64,000 nt of DNA from Phallus indusiatus (GCA_027605045.1 JAQFWX010000016.1:62001-126000); one strand, 5' to 3'. Counted from the first letter of the stretch, positions 1-12,719 are shown. Translations and numbers: made by a program. The notes: generated by a model from the letters alone, not told the origin.

Positions 1-486
1 CAATTGACCGAAGATCCAGTCACGCCACAATTTAGCTGCATCATCATGCAATAGTCACTATCAGAGTACAAAGATACTATAAATCACTTGATGTGGATGT
101 CGTCGACCGTCGAACTTGAGATATTACCTCAACAAATTATCAGTCAACATGGACTACGCCATATCCGATATTGCGATTGCTTCCGAAACCAGTCTGGTGT
201 GTTTAGCCATTGACGAATAACTTCCAGGGCTTTGTTTGAATGTGATGACCTTCAAATCCGATCCTAAATTATCAGCCAATCGCGAAGAATCTATTTATCT
301 CTAAGGCTTTGCTACGCAATTATAGGACGCAAATATGATCCTCAGCTACAGTTTTACTTCCTTGTGTTGCAATGCTAATCTTGTGAACTCAGGTTCTGGT
401 TGAATCACATAACATACATCAATCAGGCTTGCACATATATCTGTGGAAACATCCTTCAGTATTCCCAACTCTACTTTCCCCTCAAA
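1..486. other. Intergenic, no gene seen
   Basis: AT-rich sequence upstream of the first DUF6533 gene. Only short chance frames on both strands. No RNA gene or repeat recognised. Confidence 0.5.
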
Positions 487-2193
487 ATGAGCAACAGCAC
501 CAATAATGCCACCTTTCAAGCAAATGAAAACATTCAAGAAGCATATCAAAAGTGTGTTCCTGTTGTAATTACGGAACCCTTCTAAATATTCAAGGTATCA
601 AGTTATGTCTTTAATTTGACGGTCATTAGCAACTTGGGTATGATATGAACTTGAACAAAAAAAACCGTTTACTAAAATGCACTTAACACCAGCACTTCTT
701 CTTTATACCAATATTCTAGCCATATCTGAAGAATTACAATATATGTGGACCGGGTCATTTGGTCTCATAAATTTGCTTTATATTTTCGCAAGATATGGTA
801 CTTTGATTTTTCAAGGACAGGCTGTCTGGCTGGCATTTTTGTCCGTAAGTCAAGTTATGAACCTTCAAAGGCCACGTGCGTTACTAATTGCGCCTTCCTA
901 GTCTGGGAGGTAAGTTTTCAATTCTCCTGAGACATTAGGAAACTATCGAACAATTACAAGCTTGTGCAACGATGTTGCCAATGTAGGAAATGTCCTAGAC
1001 CTTTTTGTGTACGTCGGCATCCAAGGTCAGTCACCGCGTTTTATGAAATGCAGAGAAAATTGTTGAATAGTATAGGCATATTGATCATCCGAGCAATTTC
1101 AGTGTGTCAAGGAAATACGGTTATAGTCGGGGTCTTGGTCTGTTTATTTATGGGAGGAAATGCTGTAGGCCTTTACAGTAAATCACGGCGTGTTGAATGC
1201 AAGGAAAAAATGTACTCATTTATCAATGTAGATACTGTCGTATTTGAGGGATGCACTGCCAAGTGAGTAAACTAGGTCAGACCACTGTTGAGATTACTTA
1301 GCAATGTATTTTCCAGCTTCAGCAGTACGTTATAATAGTTGACGTTGACATTGACCCATTAACACTGCGAAACTAGCTGAACAAGTCAAAATTACATTGT
1401 TTGGGAATATCTGCACCATTCTAACCGATTTATTGACCTTCGGTACATGCTGGTGGAAGGTTTGGGACACATAGAAACTAAAGCGTGAAAATGGCATTCA
1501 AACTAACGGTGGGCTTGTCGCTGTACTGCTCAAACAGCGTAAGTTTTAAGTGAACTTCCCGAATGAGCTAGCAACGTATTCTAAACAAAGTTGGTAACTT
1601 CTGCAGTTGTTTCGAGATTTGGGTGCGTGTTCTCACGGGAGTTGCATTATTACTATCTGACTTCAAATTTTTGCAAGTTTTGTCGTAATTATCACTTTCG
1701 TGGCTACGGTCATTGCTGAAGTGAGTTTCAAGCATGCTTGTTTAATATGACTGACTTTTATTTCTTCTACTCATGAGTAGTTTATCAATGCAAGTATAGT
1801 ATCAGATAATCAATTTATCGCACGACTTAGCTATCTTTTCAGACCTTAACCACATCTGCTTTGACCTCATCAAAGAACGTAAGATTATTATTTCATTTGC
1901 ACTGGTATATGTTTGATGTTTAATTTGCAAGCTTGTCCGCAATTATGATTACCCATTTCACTCTGGATCTTCGTCGGCAAAATTCTCCGATGATTCGAGC
2001 TAGAAACGTAACGTTGCCTAATATTCAATTTCGAAACCTGGTACACTATATACATCAATCTATTCTCGTGGAGATGGGCGACCATGGAGACGCAGAGACG
2101 AGCCACGAAGGGGACGATAATCACGCTAGATCGGTGGTAGAAGGAACTCACCCGGGATCTGTTGCCACACAAGATCAATCAGAATGTGCTTGA
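487..2193 (+). pseudogene. DUF6533-type membrane protein gene with premature stop
   Basis: The exon order matches the intact paralogues downstream. Exon 1 starts MSNSTNNATF. The DUF6533 exon (about 693-844) reads LLLYTNILAISEELQYMW followed by an LLYIFARYGTLIFQG segment. A TM exon carries LIIRAISVCQGN, and the last exon, ending at 2193, has ITHFTLDLRRQN and IHQSILVEMGD. In the exon around 1400-1535 the family's conserved W-x-x-W-K-L-K-R-E block reads W-D-T-stop-K-L-K-R-E. The second tryptophan (TGG) has become TAG at 1472-1474, while the frame stays open on both sides. This would remove the last two TM segments and the tail. The single lesion suggests recent inactivation. A selenocysteine or readthrough explanation has no support here. 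Confidence 0.7.
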
Positions 2194-4379
2194 AGTGGCA
2201 GAGAAGTCGACGGGGCAGTATATGTCAAATCGTATTGAAGATTCAAAGATTTAGTAGCAATAGCAGAGGTATTATCCAGTAATAACCAATAGGCCCTAGT
2301 GGTATATTTAAAAGCATTGCTTCTGGAAAGTAGCGGCTATACGAAACGTTGATTGTCATGTATACGTAATATATTCGAATGGTTCCAGGTTGCACACAGT
2401 CTAATGAGCGGAGTGAGTATATCTTTAGAACTAAATATTGCAAGCAAGACATACGTAATACCAATCACAGAATTTGCATCACCGGCGCTTGGAATCAGAA
2501 CTGCAGAAGTGAATGTTGAACGTTGAACCATGATAGTAAGAGACCCGCGCGTGTATTCTGTGAAGCGAATTGCACAAAAAGAAGGGCTAATGCAATATTC
2601 CCGGCCCGGTATGTATGTCGTGACATGAGGCAATAGCGGGCAACAAAGAGGCGAACGAAGAAGCTACCAACGCTAGCACTGTTGGAGAAATAATAACAGC
2701 GTGTAAATGAATTAATAACGAAGGTTAAATATTATATTTACTGGAGCGTGAGCAGTAGAAGCAAATATGAAAATGTCGGCAAAGGACAAACAGTATAGCT
2801 CGCCATTGTACCATAGTGATTTAAGGCAACGTTTATTGGACCATCCGACTTCATGATGAGAGCAGATACAAGGTACTTCTTATGGATATACCCTCGATAC
2901 AACACATACCGAGTGAAGCTAGTGAATTTTCAACAACACGTCGGGAAGAATGTCGTCCTGGAACTGTCAAACGGCAGCGAAGTCTATATCAATAGGCTTG
3001 CATTTCACTGCCCACATCACTGCAAAGAAAGTAATTAGGCCATATAAATATATACTTCTCCCAGGAGTCCCTTTTAATAGACAAACCTAAACGTTCGTCT
3101 ATTTCTTCAGCGAAAGTCAGCCTAATTGAGTATTGTATAATGAGGGCGGCTTAGTAGCGGCGCCCAATAACTTCTAAACCCTTGGAACGCACGAAGATTC
3201 TGTACTAAGATACAGCAGCCAAAAGAGCCTGCTTGGGGATTTTAGTGCATGAGAAAGTCAGATGCTTTAGAATCACTTGAATTGATTCCAGTGACATCGA
3301 CTTCTTTCTTCTTCCGTTTCCGGATTGGTGTCCCGCTCCCTTCCTTCCACAAATGTCCAAGCGTCGACGGGATCAATAGAAATTAAGAATAATGTTGCAA
3401 ACAGTATTTATTGGGAAATTATTTACATTTACGTTGATTTTCTGAATCATTACAGTAGCTTGGTGTAATGTGTTGAACAGGACCCCAGATAATTAGCGTC
3501 CATGCCATATCCGAAAATGCTCAAAAAATGGCCTTCCGGCCCGGTCAAAAAATTGGAATTGAGGCCCATCCAGTCGCTCCGGCCTTTCAGGATGCCGATT
3601 TTGGCCCGAAATGTGGAGACAGTTTCGGTCCAAAAATTGGACAGTACTGCCTCATAAAAATCGAAATTCAAGAGTGTCCGCGACATCAATATCATTTGAA
3701 GGGAGTTGTTTGAAGCTTCAGCTGGAATAACCAGAAGTGTGCCGAGGAATTCTTTCAAGTTGGGGAGAATGGATGCTCTGGAGAAGGCTTTGTGGTATAG
3801 ATCAAAGTTTTAAGTCTGCCATTGAAAAATAAGGGATATAGGTCTGAGGGTACGATGTGTTGTCGAAAAAGCTTGAGAAAAAACGAGTCCAAGTGTCCAT
3901 GCTAGTTGTGTACGGTTGCTGACTATTGGAGAAAAAATAAATCTACAATAAAAGTATTCCAACGAACACCATCCTACCTGAATTTAGGCACTCTCAACAC
4001 CTGTCAAAAGACCCGGCATGAGGTCTGAAATGAGGGTTCCAAAGCACTTTGGGAAGCCCGAAAATACCTATTACGGATTAATGCTGGTTATCAGGGGTCC
4101 TTAGTCCTTATCGAACTTCGTCCGGCACCATTAATTACAATCAAGTGAATTGTCATTCAGTCGGATTTATTTCACAAATAGCAGATTCACACGCTCAACT
4201 CGACAGAATTGTTGCCGATTCTGTTCGGAATCATCATGCCTATTCGTTTTGCGACCATCCTTAAGTATTTATTGAGCTAGAGTTTGACATCCCGAAAGAA
4301 TGCTTCGGAAAGCCTTCAAACCCTCCCAAACTCTCTTTCCGCAAATTCCTTTCAAATGAGGAGAGCGCTGAGTTTTGCT
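2194..4379. other. Gene-poor stretch
   Basis: About 2.2 kb without a convincing gene. The longest frames (98-102 codons, minus strand, at 2337-2633 and 3450-3758) resemble no family I know and lack flanking exon structure. Around 3535-3650 a short phrase meaning 'gtccaaaaattgg' recurs in slightly altered form, as in decayed repetitive DNA, but I could not define an element. Confidence 0.4.
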
Positions 4380-6077
4380 ATGACTTATGTATGCGAGACC
4401 TCCGACATGCATGATATTCAGGATGTATATTACCTGTATGTGATTTCTTTTCAACACCGTCCTATCTTATCGTTTTCACCGAAAATAGATACCTTGCTAG
4501 ATATATCACTATCAGTGCTTTTAGTGAGACATTTCCAAAACATCTTCACAGTGCTGACTTCTGAGAAGCCGTCATCTTATATTCAATCATCTTGAAATTT
4601 CCACAAGAGATAGAATACATATGGTCCAAGCCATTGAGCCTTCCGGGGTTTCTCTATATCTGTACAAAATACAGTGTTTTGATTATTCAAGGCCTTTTTC
4701 TTGTAGTTGTCTTGAGAATAGTAAGCCATGTCTTTCCAACGTTGTTTGAGATTATAATATTTTTAACTAATTTCTCACAGATCACGAGGTAGGTGCTTTG
4801 GGCTCATCGTATGTAAGCTCAATAAATCATCGATAAAATTTTGAGACTTTGCGTCATTCCTGAAGCGATCGCGGGATTGTTTTTTATATTGTTGGTTATC
4901 GGTGTACAAGGTCGGTGGTCTACCATTCAGATGAGCTCAATACAAATTATTGTAGGACTATTAATCGCTCGAGTATACGCAATTGGGAAGAGAAACAAGC
5001 TGTTCATGACGGCGTTGATCCTTGGGTGTACTGTAGCATTGATTACTTCAATTCTAGGTGCATATCATATCTTCTAAGCTAGGCGCAAGTGGGTGTCTTA
5101 TTAAATACTTAGATTATTCTACCGTGGCCAGGTAAGGGTGTCCATATCAAGCCACCTGATCAGTGATCTGGTTTTTGTCTCCGGACTGCACATTCGTTTA
5201 GTTCCAGTTCCCAGGGCGCAGAATGTGCAGTCCAGAGACAAAAACCCAGGTCGCTGATCGGCGTTAAAAACAAACATTTCGTCTTTAAAGATCCTTACCC
5301 TTCCACCTTTTTTAGTCCATTAGGTACATCGGAATAAAAAGAGGGCCAGATGCCAGACTTATCCATAATAATGCATAGGTCCGAAACTCCTATCCGGGAT
5401 CGCTGATGCTTTTTTCGGCATGGTCGATCTTGTTGCCTTCTCGATCTCCACGAGAGATATTTGGAATACGTGGAAATTGAAGCGCGAAGCGGGTCTGCAA
5501 AGCCCGAATGATATTATCACCGTACTTCTCAGACAAAGTGAGTTTTATCGAGGTCTTGAGCTATACAACGACCAAGAAATATATAGGTATAATAAGATGT
5601 AGGTGAGTGTTCAATCAGAAAAGATTTCCCGATATTCCATCTCAGTGATTCAGCTTAACTGTAGTTTTCGTAATTGTCTCACTAATTTCTAATCAAGTAA
5701 GCCCTGAGTATCACCCATACCCTTTAATGTCCATTTTCTGTCATAAAATCTTCATCAGGTTCTCGAGCCCGTGGTAACGCATTCTATAGAGATTTTCGAA
5801 CTCATGTAAGTAAATCAATATCCTCTCGCTGATTTCATTTTTTTGATATATATCTTCAAGTCTGGTTGCCATTACTGTTGGAGATTTTACCCTGGATCTT
5901 CGTAAATGCAACTGTGCAGCAGTTGAAGCCATTGGCAGTCATGATCACACTGGCAGTGCAACATTGCTACCGGTCTCGTTTCAAGATAAATTCCAACAGA
6001 TGCATGAATCTATTATCATGGAATTAAAAACGCCTTTGCTTATGATGGAAGAAGGCGATGAGGACGACAATTTCTAA
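4380..6077 (+). CDS. DUF6533-type multi-pass membrane protein
   Basis: Spliced gene. Exon 1 starts at 4380 (MTYVCETSDMHDIQ) and ends in a GTATGT donor. The DUF6533 exon (about 4569-4720) reads AVILYSIILKFPQEIEYIW, then LPGFLYICTKYSVLIIQG. Further exons carry LLIARVYAIGKRNK (about 4960-5070), a DIWNTWKLKREAGLQSPND block (about 5400-5537) and the last exon 5861-6077 with VAITVGDFTLDLRKCN and an acidic end (EEGDEDDNF). The tail motif is relaxed: MHESIIMELKTP where paralogues have VHQSLLVEMGTP. No internal stop was found along the inferred exons. It is likely a plasma or endomembrane protein of about seven TM segments with unknown ligand and function. The intron around 5090-5390 is unusually long for this family because it contains a foldback element. 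Confidence 0.72.
5155..5263. repeat. Foldback (inverted-repeat) element in an intron
   Basis: The left arm 5155-5195 and right arm 5221-5263 are near-perfect reverse complements (about 40 bases each) around a loop of about 25 bases. Sequences containing GGTAAGG also recur in inverted orientation further out (near 5131 and 5290). This looks like a small non-autonomous MITE-type insertion or a strong RNA hairpin. No coding capacity. It lies between two DUF6533-gene exons and may have been inserted after the gene family formed, because the other members lack it. Confidence 0.7.
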
Positions 6078-6358
6078 GCTTTAGCACAAGGGCCGAATGC
6101 TTGGGATCCATTTCTTGTTGAAATATATATTACTCGCAAAAGCTTAATCCAATTAATGCGCCAAAAGAGAAAAACTATGTAAAGTACCTAAACTCGTAAT
6201 GAATGCATCGGCTCTATGATACTGATTTCAACATATATCTGGCATTCAATTGATCCGCCGCCCTTAATCTCCTCGTAAACCAAGTATCGAATACCTACAT
6301 ATAATACCTACAAAATTTTTCATTTCACGTTTACATAATCCCGTCGTGGAAAGAAACA

Positions 6359-8560
6359 TCATAATCCTCCAATTCTATCAAACCACACTTCCGCAGTCTC
6401 CTTACTCGTCCCTTCTAATTCTTTGGCACCTATCCCAGCACCCCAAATATTTTGAATCGCAATTCCCGAAATTTCCTCATTTACGCTTGTAACGAACGTC
6501 GCAGATGCATTCATCGTCAACGCCATTTGATCAAAAGCAAATGGTTTATCGTCGTCTTTCCGGTCAGTGGAATCGGGGAAAGGCGGAGGATAGATTATGA
6601 TTGGTTGCGCTTCAAACATGTCTTTGTTGGAATGCATCATCAGGACGTGTGTGGACAAGTATTTGTCCCAAGAAAAGACGAGATCGGGTTTTTGAGTGCG
6701 GTTATAGGCTTGAGACACATCGGATACAGTGGTGTGGCAGTGAGAAAGCTGAGTTTGGGACTGAATTGAAGAAGTGTCAAAGGGACAAATTATGATTTTG
6801 CCGTAGGCTGGGTTGGTGTATACCCCGGTATAAAAGTGGAGGGGGAACGTCGTTGGTATCGATAATTTTCTTGGTGGACTTCCAGCAGTTACTTGTGGGA
6901 TAGGAATTCTGAGGAGAATTTGTGAAATCAGAAACGAGGATATGTGAAAAACTCACTTAGACTCCCAGTCGATATGATCCAGATTTAGCGCTTTCTCATA
7001 CAGTCTCCATTTCACCAAGTCCATTAAAACAGGAGCACTAGGAGGAAAAGTGTTTGTTAGAATGGCGATGCCTATTCCATCGTACGGTGCGCGAGAGATG
7101 AGAGTATTATGTCCGATTATACCGCCGGTGTGTTCAACAAGCTGAATAGATCGAACTGATTAGTATCATTATTACGAGACGGTGCCGTGCCGTGCACACG
7201 TACATAGTGTCCTCGGAACGAATAGCTTCCTTGGCCAAAACCATATACCATTGGGCTCACAGAAGGATCGGGAGGGATTGGGACACGCACGGATACACCT
7301 TCGGCTGCTTTTGTGATTGCAGCTGCGAGGATAATCTGCTTATTAGTGACAGGATGACGTCCCATGAGGAGTAAAGTCTGTAGCCATCGTGTCTTTCCAA
7401 CTTAAGTCAGAGGTATGACTAGTCTCTTGGAAATACTTACTAGATCCTTGACATTTGAAATAACGCCACCTGCACCAGCGCCAATAGAAATGTTTCCGTG
7501 TAAATCATAATGGGGAGTAGGTTTGTATATGACTTTATCTCTCCCCTTGCCCTCTGAATGACCTGTTTCGACACCAACGAATCCGTCGGCAAATCCTTCG
7601 CCAACTGTGGCCTTGTCGAAGCTATATGTGGACGCGTCCATCCCAAGAGGCTTGAATATCTTTTCGGTGACATATTCTTGCAACGTATTGTTCGTCAGAC
7701 ATTTGACTATGTAGGCAGCCGTCATATACATTTCTGAAAATAAAAAGGTAAATGGTTTGGAAACGTGTGACGGTTCACGTACGATTATTATATTGAAACC
7801 TAAGATAAACGTGAATTCTACATTATTAATATCGCTATTTAATTTCACTCACATCTCTCTGAATCCAGCTGATGGACGCAAATGCCTCAGCTTTAATATC
7901 TGAGTATACATGTTCACGTAAGACTGATTGCCGTAACGAATATAATTGAAAGACTAACTATGGAGCGGAGTGTATCAGTCTGGCCATAGCTCAAATCGTG
8001 GTTTGGAAGACCGGTACGATGACTAAGAATATCAACAACAGTGGCATTCTGCTGCATAGAGGGATTTTGCAGTACCCATTCTCCATTTGGGATGATATCT
8101 TTGACTTTAGTATCCCAGCTAACGAGTGGGTACGTTTTATCTTGGACAAGCATGCCGATCGCGAGCGCAGTAAAGAGTTTAGTGTTAGAGCCAATCCCAA
8201 AAAGTGTCTGGCAAAAGGGATGAGCGTGCAGTTACTTGAAAAAGATTAAGCTCAACGCACATCCTCATTAACGACATGTCCCCATCTATCAGCAATTCCA
8301 TATCCCTTCGACTCGGTGACCCACCCGTCCCATTGTCCAGCTGAGTCTTTCGTCCTGCGTACCACAGCAATAGCAACGCCGTTCATACCCCAGTTGTACC
8401 CAACATCATTCAGCCACCCTTCGAACTCGTCGTCTAAAATTGGCTGGAAATTTGGGCTTTGATCTCTGGAGAAGGGTGCCTGATTTGGAACTGGGCTGGC
8501 AGCGACGATGAAAAATGAAGAGAGAAGGTAATTCACTAGTATTTCTGTTGCCCAATGCAT
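6359..8560 (-). CDS. Secreted serine hydrolase, class C beta-lactamase fold
   Basis: Eight exons that sum to 605 codons in frame: 8560-8261, 8207-7959, 7899-7853, 7799-7783, 7733-7441, 7377-7204, 7141-6957, 6908-6359. The boundary at 7377 is the least certain. The 604-residue protein opens with a hydrophobic N-terminus (residues about 1-22, ending in AASPVP), a probable signal peptide. All three landmarks of the PF00144 fold are present: S-N-T-K (nucleophile Ser about 107), Y-N-N (about 202-204) and H-T-G-G (about 364-367, in the KTG position). The N-terminal block YGIADRWGHVVNED and the SHRTGLPNHD segment are also typical. A C-terminal extension of about 240 residues follows the HTGG box. 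Family members are esterases, peptidases or beta-lactam hydrolases. The substrate cannot be read from sequence, and antibiotic resistance should not be assumed. Confidence 0.92.
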
Positions 8561-9152
8561 TATTGGGAGAATAGGTGGCGAGATGGGAACAATCGCTTTG
8601 TCGCAATATTATTCAGAACAGCAGCGAGTTGTATCATGGTTGACATGGTGGCCGAATTCCCCGAATGGAGACAAAAGCTAGAGCAGGCTTGTAGGAGTTT
8701 CAATTTTGCATGTCCGGACTCCGCAGTTCTGCATGCATCGCAGCATCATGCTTGCTGCTTCAATTTCGAGCTTCAGCTTCAAATTTCAAGTAATCCATCT
8801 CTCATTAACTCTTGTAATGCACTTGTACGAACGATATTGTTTAGTGAATGTGCATACGGCAGAAAATCCGGAATTGCAGATTGGAATAATTGCCAAGTCC
8901 TGGAAAGCTTAAGCTTTTCTTCTAGTGTCAGGAAAGCGATATATACTCTTCTAGCCATAGAAATACATGTTAGATGAGTATGTACATAAATATTCATTGA
9001 TACAGCGAGTTGATCCTCCTATCCAACCAATATATAACAGCCCTGGATTAGCGCATACTACTAGAGATACATACTAACATTGACACCCCTTCCGATCCAA
9101 TGCAATATATATCGGGTTATTTTGGTCATCATTCATCCACTCATCCTCATTC
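8561..9152. other. Intergenic between two minus-strand genes
   Basis: Holds the promoter side of the serine hydrolase and the 3' side of the methyltransferase gene. Overlapping open frames at 8555-8977 on both strands have no family resemblance. I see nothing further. Confidence 0.5.
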
Positions 9153-11572
9153 TCAACCTTGACTCTTCTTGATCTCCTTGAATCCTATAAATGTTTTACA
9201 CGACCTAGAAAACTGTGTATATCCATTGATATCCATTCGTGCTTCAGCCTTCGCAGCTTCAATAACGGCATCTTCAAGCTCCATTGCGCGTTGTCTTTCA
9301 TACTTGCTCATCGGTGCGGGCTGGGGACGCTGCCACCCCAACGCAGTCTCGATAGAATCCGCCAGCGCCGTGCGATACCGCATATCCCGTTCAAAGCGCA
9401 TTATAAAGCCATCAAACAACGCACGTTCCTGGGTTTCCCGCGGCGTGGTGCTTTCGTCGATTATACCTTCTGCTTCTTCATCCCACCCTAAGTTAGCAAG
9501 GAGATCTTCCATCCCTGCGCGTCTTAGTGCGAGTCGGCGTTGAAGCTCTGTCCACATTGATTCTTTGCATGCTGCAATGCGCTGGTAGACTGTGTTGAGC
9601 TGGAGAGCGAGGTTGCGACTGTTGATCTCGGCTGTGACCGGTGGGAAAAGAGGAATGCCCGTGGTAGGTTTGAATGACCCGAATGTCAGCTTGTGGGTTT
9701 GAGCAGCGGGTTCTGATATTGAAGATGAGGGCGAGTGCGAAGACAGCGTTGTAGTCGGTTGCAGTTGCGGATGTAAAGGTTGTGCGTATTGGTGCTGTGG
9801 CGGTGGTGGAAGTGGTTTTGTCCTTGAATAATGTTGAGGTGGTATTTGTCGCGAAGGTCTACTATGCCGTCGCGACCCCGGTGAGTCCGGAGAATCGAGG
9901 CTTGATCGGCCCTGATCTGACGAATCTAGCGATGACACGGACGATCGCGATCCAAAGGAAGAATATGTTTGCGACTCTGGTCGGCTCCGAGATATTTCAG
10001 ATGAAGCGATGTCATGTAAGCGAAGACGGGATAGCGGAGGTGGAGGAAAGGGATATTCTAGTGGAGCTGTACTCGTAACTTTTCTAAAATGGATATTTAG
10101 ATGATGCGGTATGATGGCTGCAAAAGTGGATCCAATCAGATCGTGAACGAAGTAAATCTTCCCTCCCCCTGTTTTTTTTGATTAAAAGCAGGGACGGAAA
10201 TTTGACTTACAGGTTGGACGGGGATTAATCATTCGCTTCTCAAATACGCCATAAAAAAGGGACTCTATCAATGCGTGCGCATGAGGAACCGGGATGGGTT
10301 CATTCAGTGGAGATATTGAGATAATAGTGTCGAGATTCTTGATGTAAGAAAGTGGTCTCGTTTGTTTCGTTTTGAGAGTATATGATCGAGGAAGTGTTGG
10401 GAAAAGGATATCTTATCAACGGAAGCAGATTAAGAAAAAGCAACGGAAGCAAAAGTAAACGGGATAGGCGCCCACCTTCTTCTTCTATCTCTACCGCTCC
10501 ACCAGGCCGGAGAACGCGGACAATTTCCTAAACGACAAGGGCTTAGACTATACCTGTGAAAAACAAAAGGTTGTGGATCGTTACTTCGAATAAACCATCC
10601 CACTACCAAAAAGAAGTCAGCACCGAGACAAAGGGTCAAAGGAAAATTGGGCTTATTACGTACAGCATTCTCCGGTACACCCCAAGCGATATGCGAAATA
10701 TGAATATAATCAAAAAAATCGTCTTCAAAAGGAAATTTTTCTTTCAAACTTGTTTTTGAATAGAGTCAGTTTATGATATTCAGTCAAAAACGTTAAGTCT
10801 GATGACTTTCTTGAAACCGGTACTTACAAATCCCCTTGGTACCAGCAGATTCGCTCCGAGATTATGAGCGGTAGAACATTGTGATTAGGTTGAATTTTGG
10901 CAATGTCATATCCAACCTAGAAAGTTATTATTGATCATGTGTATCTTCTAAGCACAAGACGCAGTGAATATCGAGACGTACGAAGTAGGAGGACTAAATA
11001 TCATGACGTCATTCAGGCTTGATAATCAACAATGAGGAGTACGATGAGAAAAAACGTACGGGCCATTGTTTTGCGGCATCCAAGATCCAGGCTTGGTAGT
11101 TGTGAAAGGTTATGATTGAGATGGTGCATGAAAAGACAGCTGAACGGACGTCTCACCTCCAGACTATTCAAAATGGCATGCGGACAGTAAGAATCGCAGG
11201 AAAGAAAATCCGATGATCGACGGAGATTTGAACGTACACCACATCCCAAGTCTAATGCTCTCTTAGGTGGCGAGCCTCTGAAGTCTAACCATGAAGGTTT
11301 TTTACGAAAATGCATGAGATTAACATGGTCCAAAACGTCTCTGGTGTTAGAAGAAGAGTGTGTCAGAATACAGGCTGATGAGAAACGCAAAGAACGGCGC
11401 AAAAGACAACTCACAGGCCTATGATGTTCGGTGAATAGCTTAGTGGGTATTGTAAACTTGTACGAGGTCCAGTTTGGGTATCTAGTCCAGCGACTTTGTT
11501 TGGACATGCGGATGTTGAAGGAGAAGAGGTGCCATTACTTGTAGAAGGGCGGGCTGGAGTTCTTCGGCTCAT
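9153..11572 (-). CDS. SAM-dependent methyltransferase with long Pro/Ser-rich tail
   Basis: Multi-exon gene. The start chosen is the ATG at 11572 (MSRRTPARPSTSNGTSS), giving an open exon to a GTGAG donor near 11414. The next exon holds the SAM-binding motif I, RALDLGCG. Following exons read WILDAAKQWP, VGYDIAKIQPNHN with YQGDL, FPFEDDFFDYIHISHIAWGV, EIVRVLRPGG-x-VEIEEE and DILFPTLPRSYTLK. This is the class I methyltransferase order seen in many basidiomycete proteins. The last exon (about 10116-9153) adds a tail of about 320 residues: first low-complexity Ser/Pro/Gln sequence with RPSRQIPPQHYSRTK and PLPPPPQHQYAQP, then a more ordered region with ETQERALFDGFIMRFERDM. The substrate is unknown. 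Exact middle intron boundaries are uncertain. Confidence 0.82.
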
Positions 11573-12719
11573 TTTTTTAGCGTAGTACGCTCAGCCGACC
11601 CTGAGGACAAAGGGAATGAGGAAAGAAGAGAACGAGGAGAAAGAAAAGGAACTAAACAAGAGGGTTCAGCGTAAAGGCGTTGAAATCAGAAAGAAAGGTT
11701 TACCAGTGGGAAGATACGCACAGAAAAAGAATAGGCGCGTCGGTACTGGCTGGCTGTTGGGATCAGACTAAAGCTGTGTAGTTGCGTGTGTGGCTTTCCT
11801 CTCTTGATTTATTCGGTACTATGGCGGTCGCGGCTGTATTGGATATTGAATATTGATCGTTCCAACTTGACAGTTAAGTAAAGTGACGTGTTTTGCGGGT
11901 GGCGGGCGAGAGTTGTGAATCAAAACAGATTTAGTTTTTTGATCTCCCAAGAAGATCAAAGATAATGCTATGCCAACTTTTGATGGGATGTGGCAGACAA
12001 AGAGAACAGCAAAACAAAGGGGAAAGCTATAACCAATATGTATGGTATGTAGCAGATACGAAGATCGTGTGTGAATATATGGGAGAAGCGAGCTCAATTC
12101 TGCGCCTAGCGAGGTGTATCATATACCAATGGGTACTACAGACAAGTTTACTCATGCTTATTCAGGAAATCCGAGTCCGTCAAGTCCGATGAGGGACGAC
12201 GTGGAACGATAAGAGCGCCGTTCAAGTCCGCCACATGAAAATAGTGAAAATTAAAAAGGTATCCATAGCAAAAATTTTAAGCTTGTCCCCTCACCAAAAA
12301 TAAGTTTGACTCTCATGGCTCCAAAAAGAGAACTCAATAATAGGTCAGGCGAAGTAAAAACGCCGTGATGACCAAAAAAAAAAAACAAAGATGTAATTAT
12401 GACGCGCGGCGGTTGCTTGGTGCAATGGGTAGGGTTGCATTTTACACCGAGGTTCTGAGCTGATGTCTTTCGAGACAACGCGGCAACATAAGGAGATTGT
12501 TTGCAAGCATCTGGAACATTTGGAAACTCGCATCCGTAAGCACAATTACAATAGGCATATCAGATCAAACAGTCAGCGATGTAGAAAGATGGGTAGATAG
12601 ATATCATAATATGATGCACGCTTTAACGTTGAATACATAAAAATGTTTGGTACTAGTGCCTGGCATATGTACGCCGCACGTCATTATATATCTCATTCAT
12701 ACGCCCATTTCCAATCCGA
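11573..12719. other. Intergenic, upstream of the methyltransferase
   Basis: No convincing gene. Holds the presumed methyltransferase promoter. Short homopurine tracts near 11625-11660 and an A-run near 12374 are seen. Small frames on both strands look like chance. Confidence 0.45.

Noticed and set aside
2337..2633. 98-codon minus frame near the first DUF6533 gene
   Set aside because: No family resemblance and no neighbouring exons. Likely chance.
3450..3758. 102-codon minus frame over a repetitive stretch
   Set aside because: Overlaps internally repetitive sequence. Open on both strands. No motif.
6452..6795. 105-codon plus frame opposite the serine hydrolase
   Set aside because: Lies wholly within the validated last exon of the minus-strand gene.
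8555..8977. 140-codon plus frame upstream of the serine hydrolase
   Set aside because: Overlaps the start of the hydrolase and the 72-codon opposite frame. No homology recognised.
12345..12545. Possible tRNA around a GGTTC-like word
   Set aside because: No acceptor stem or paired D and anticodon arms could be drawn. No tRNA was supported anywhere in the window.
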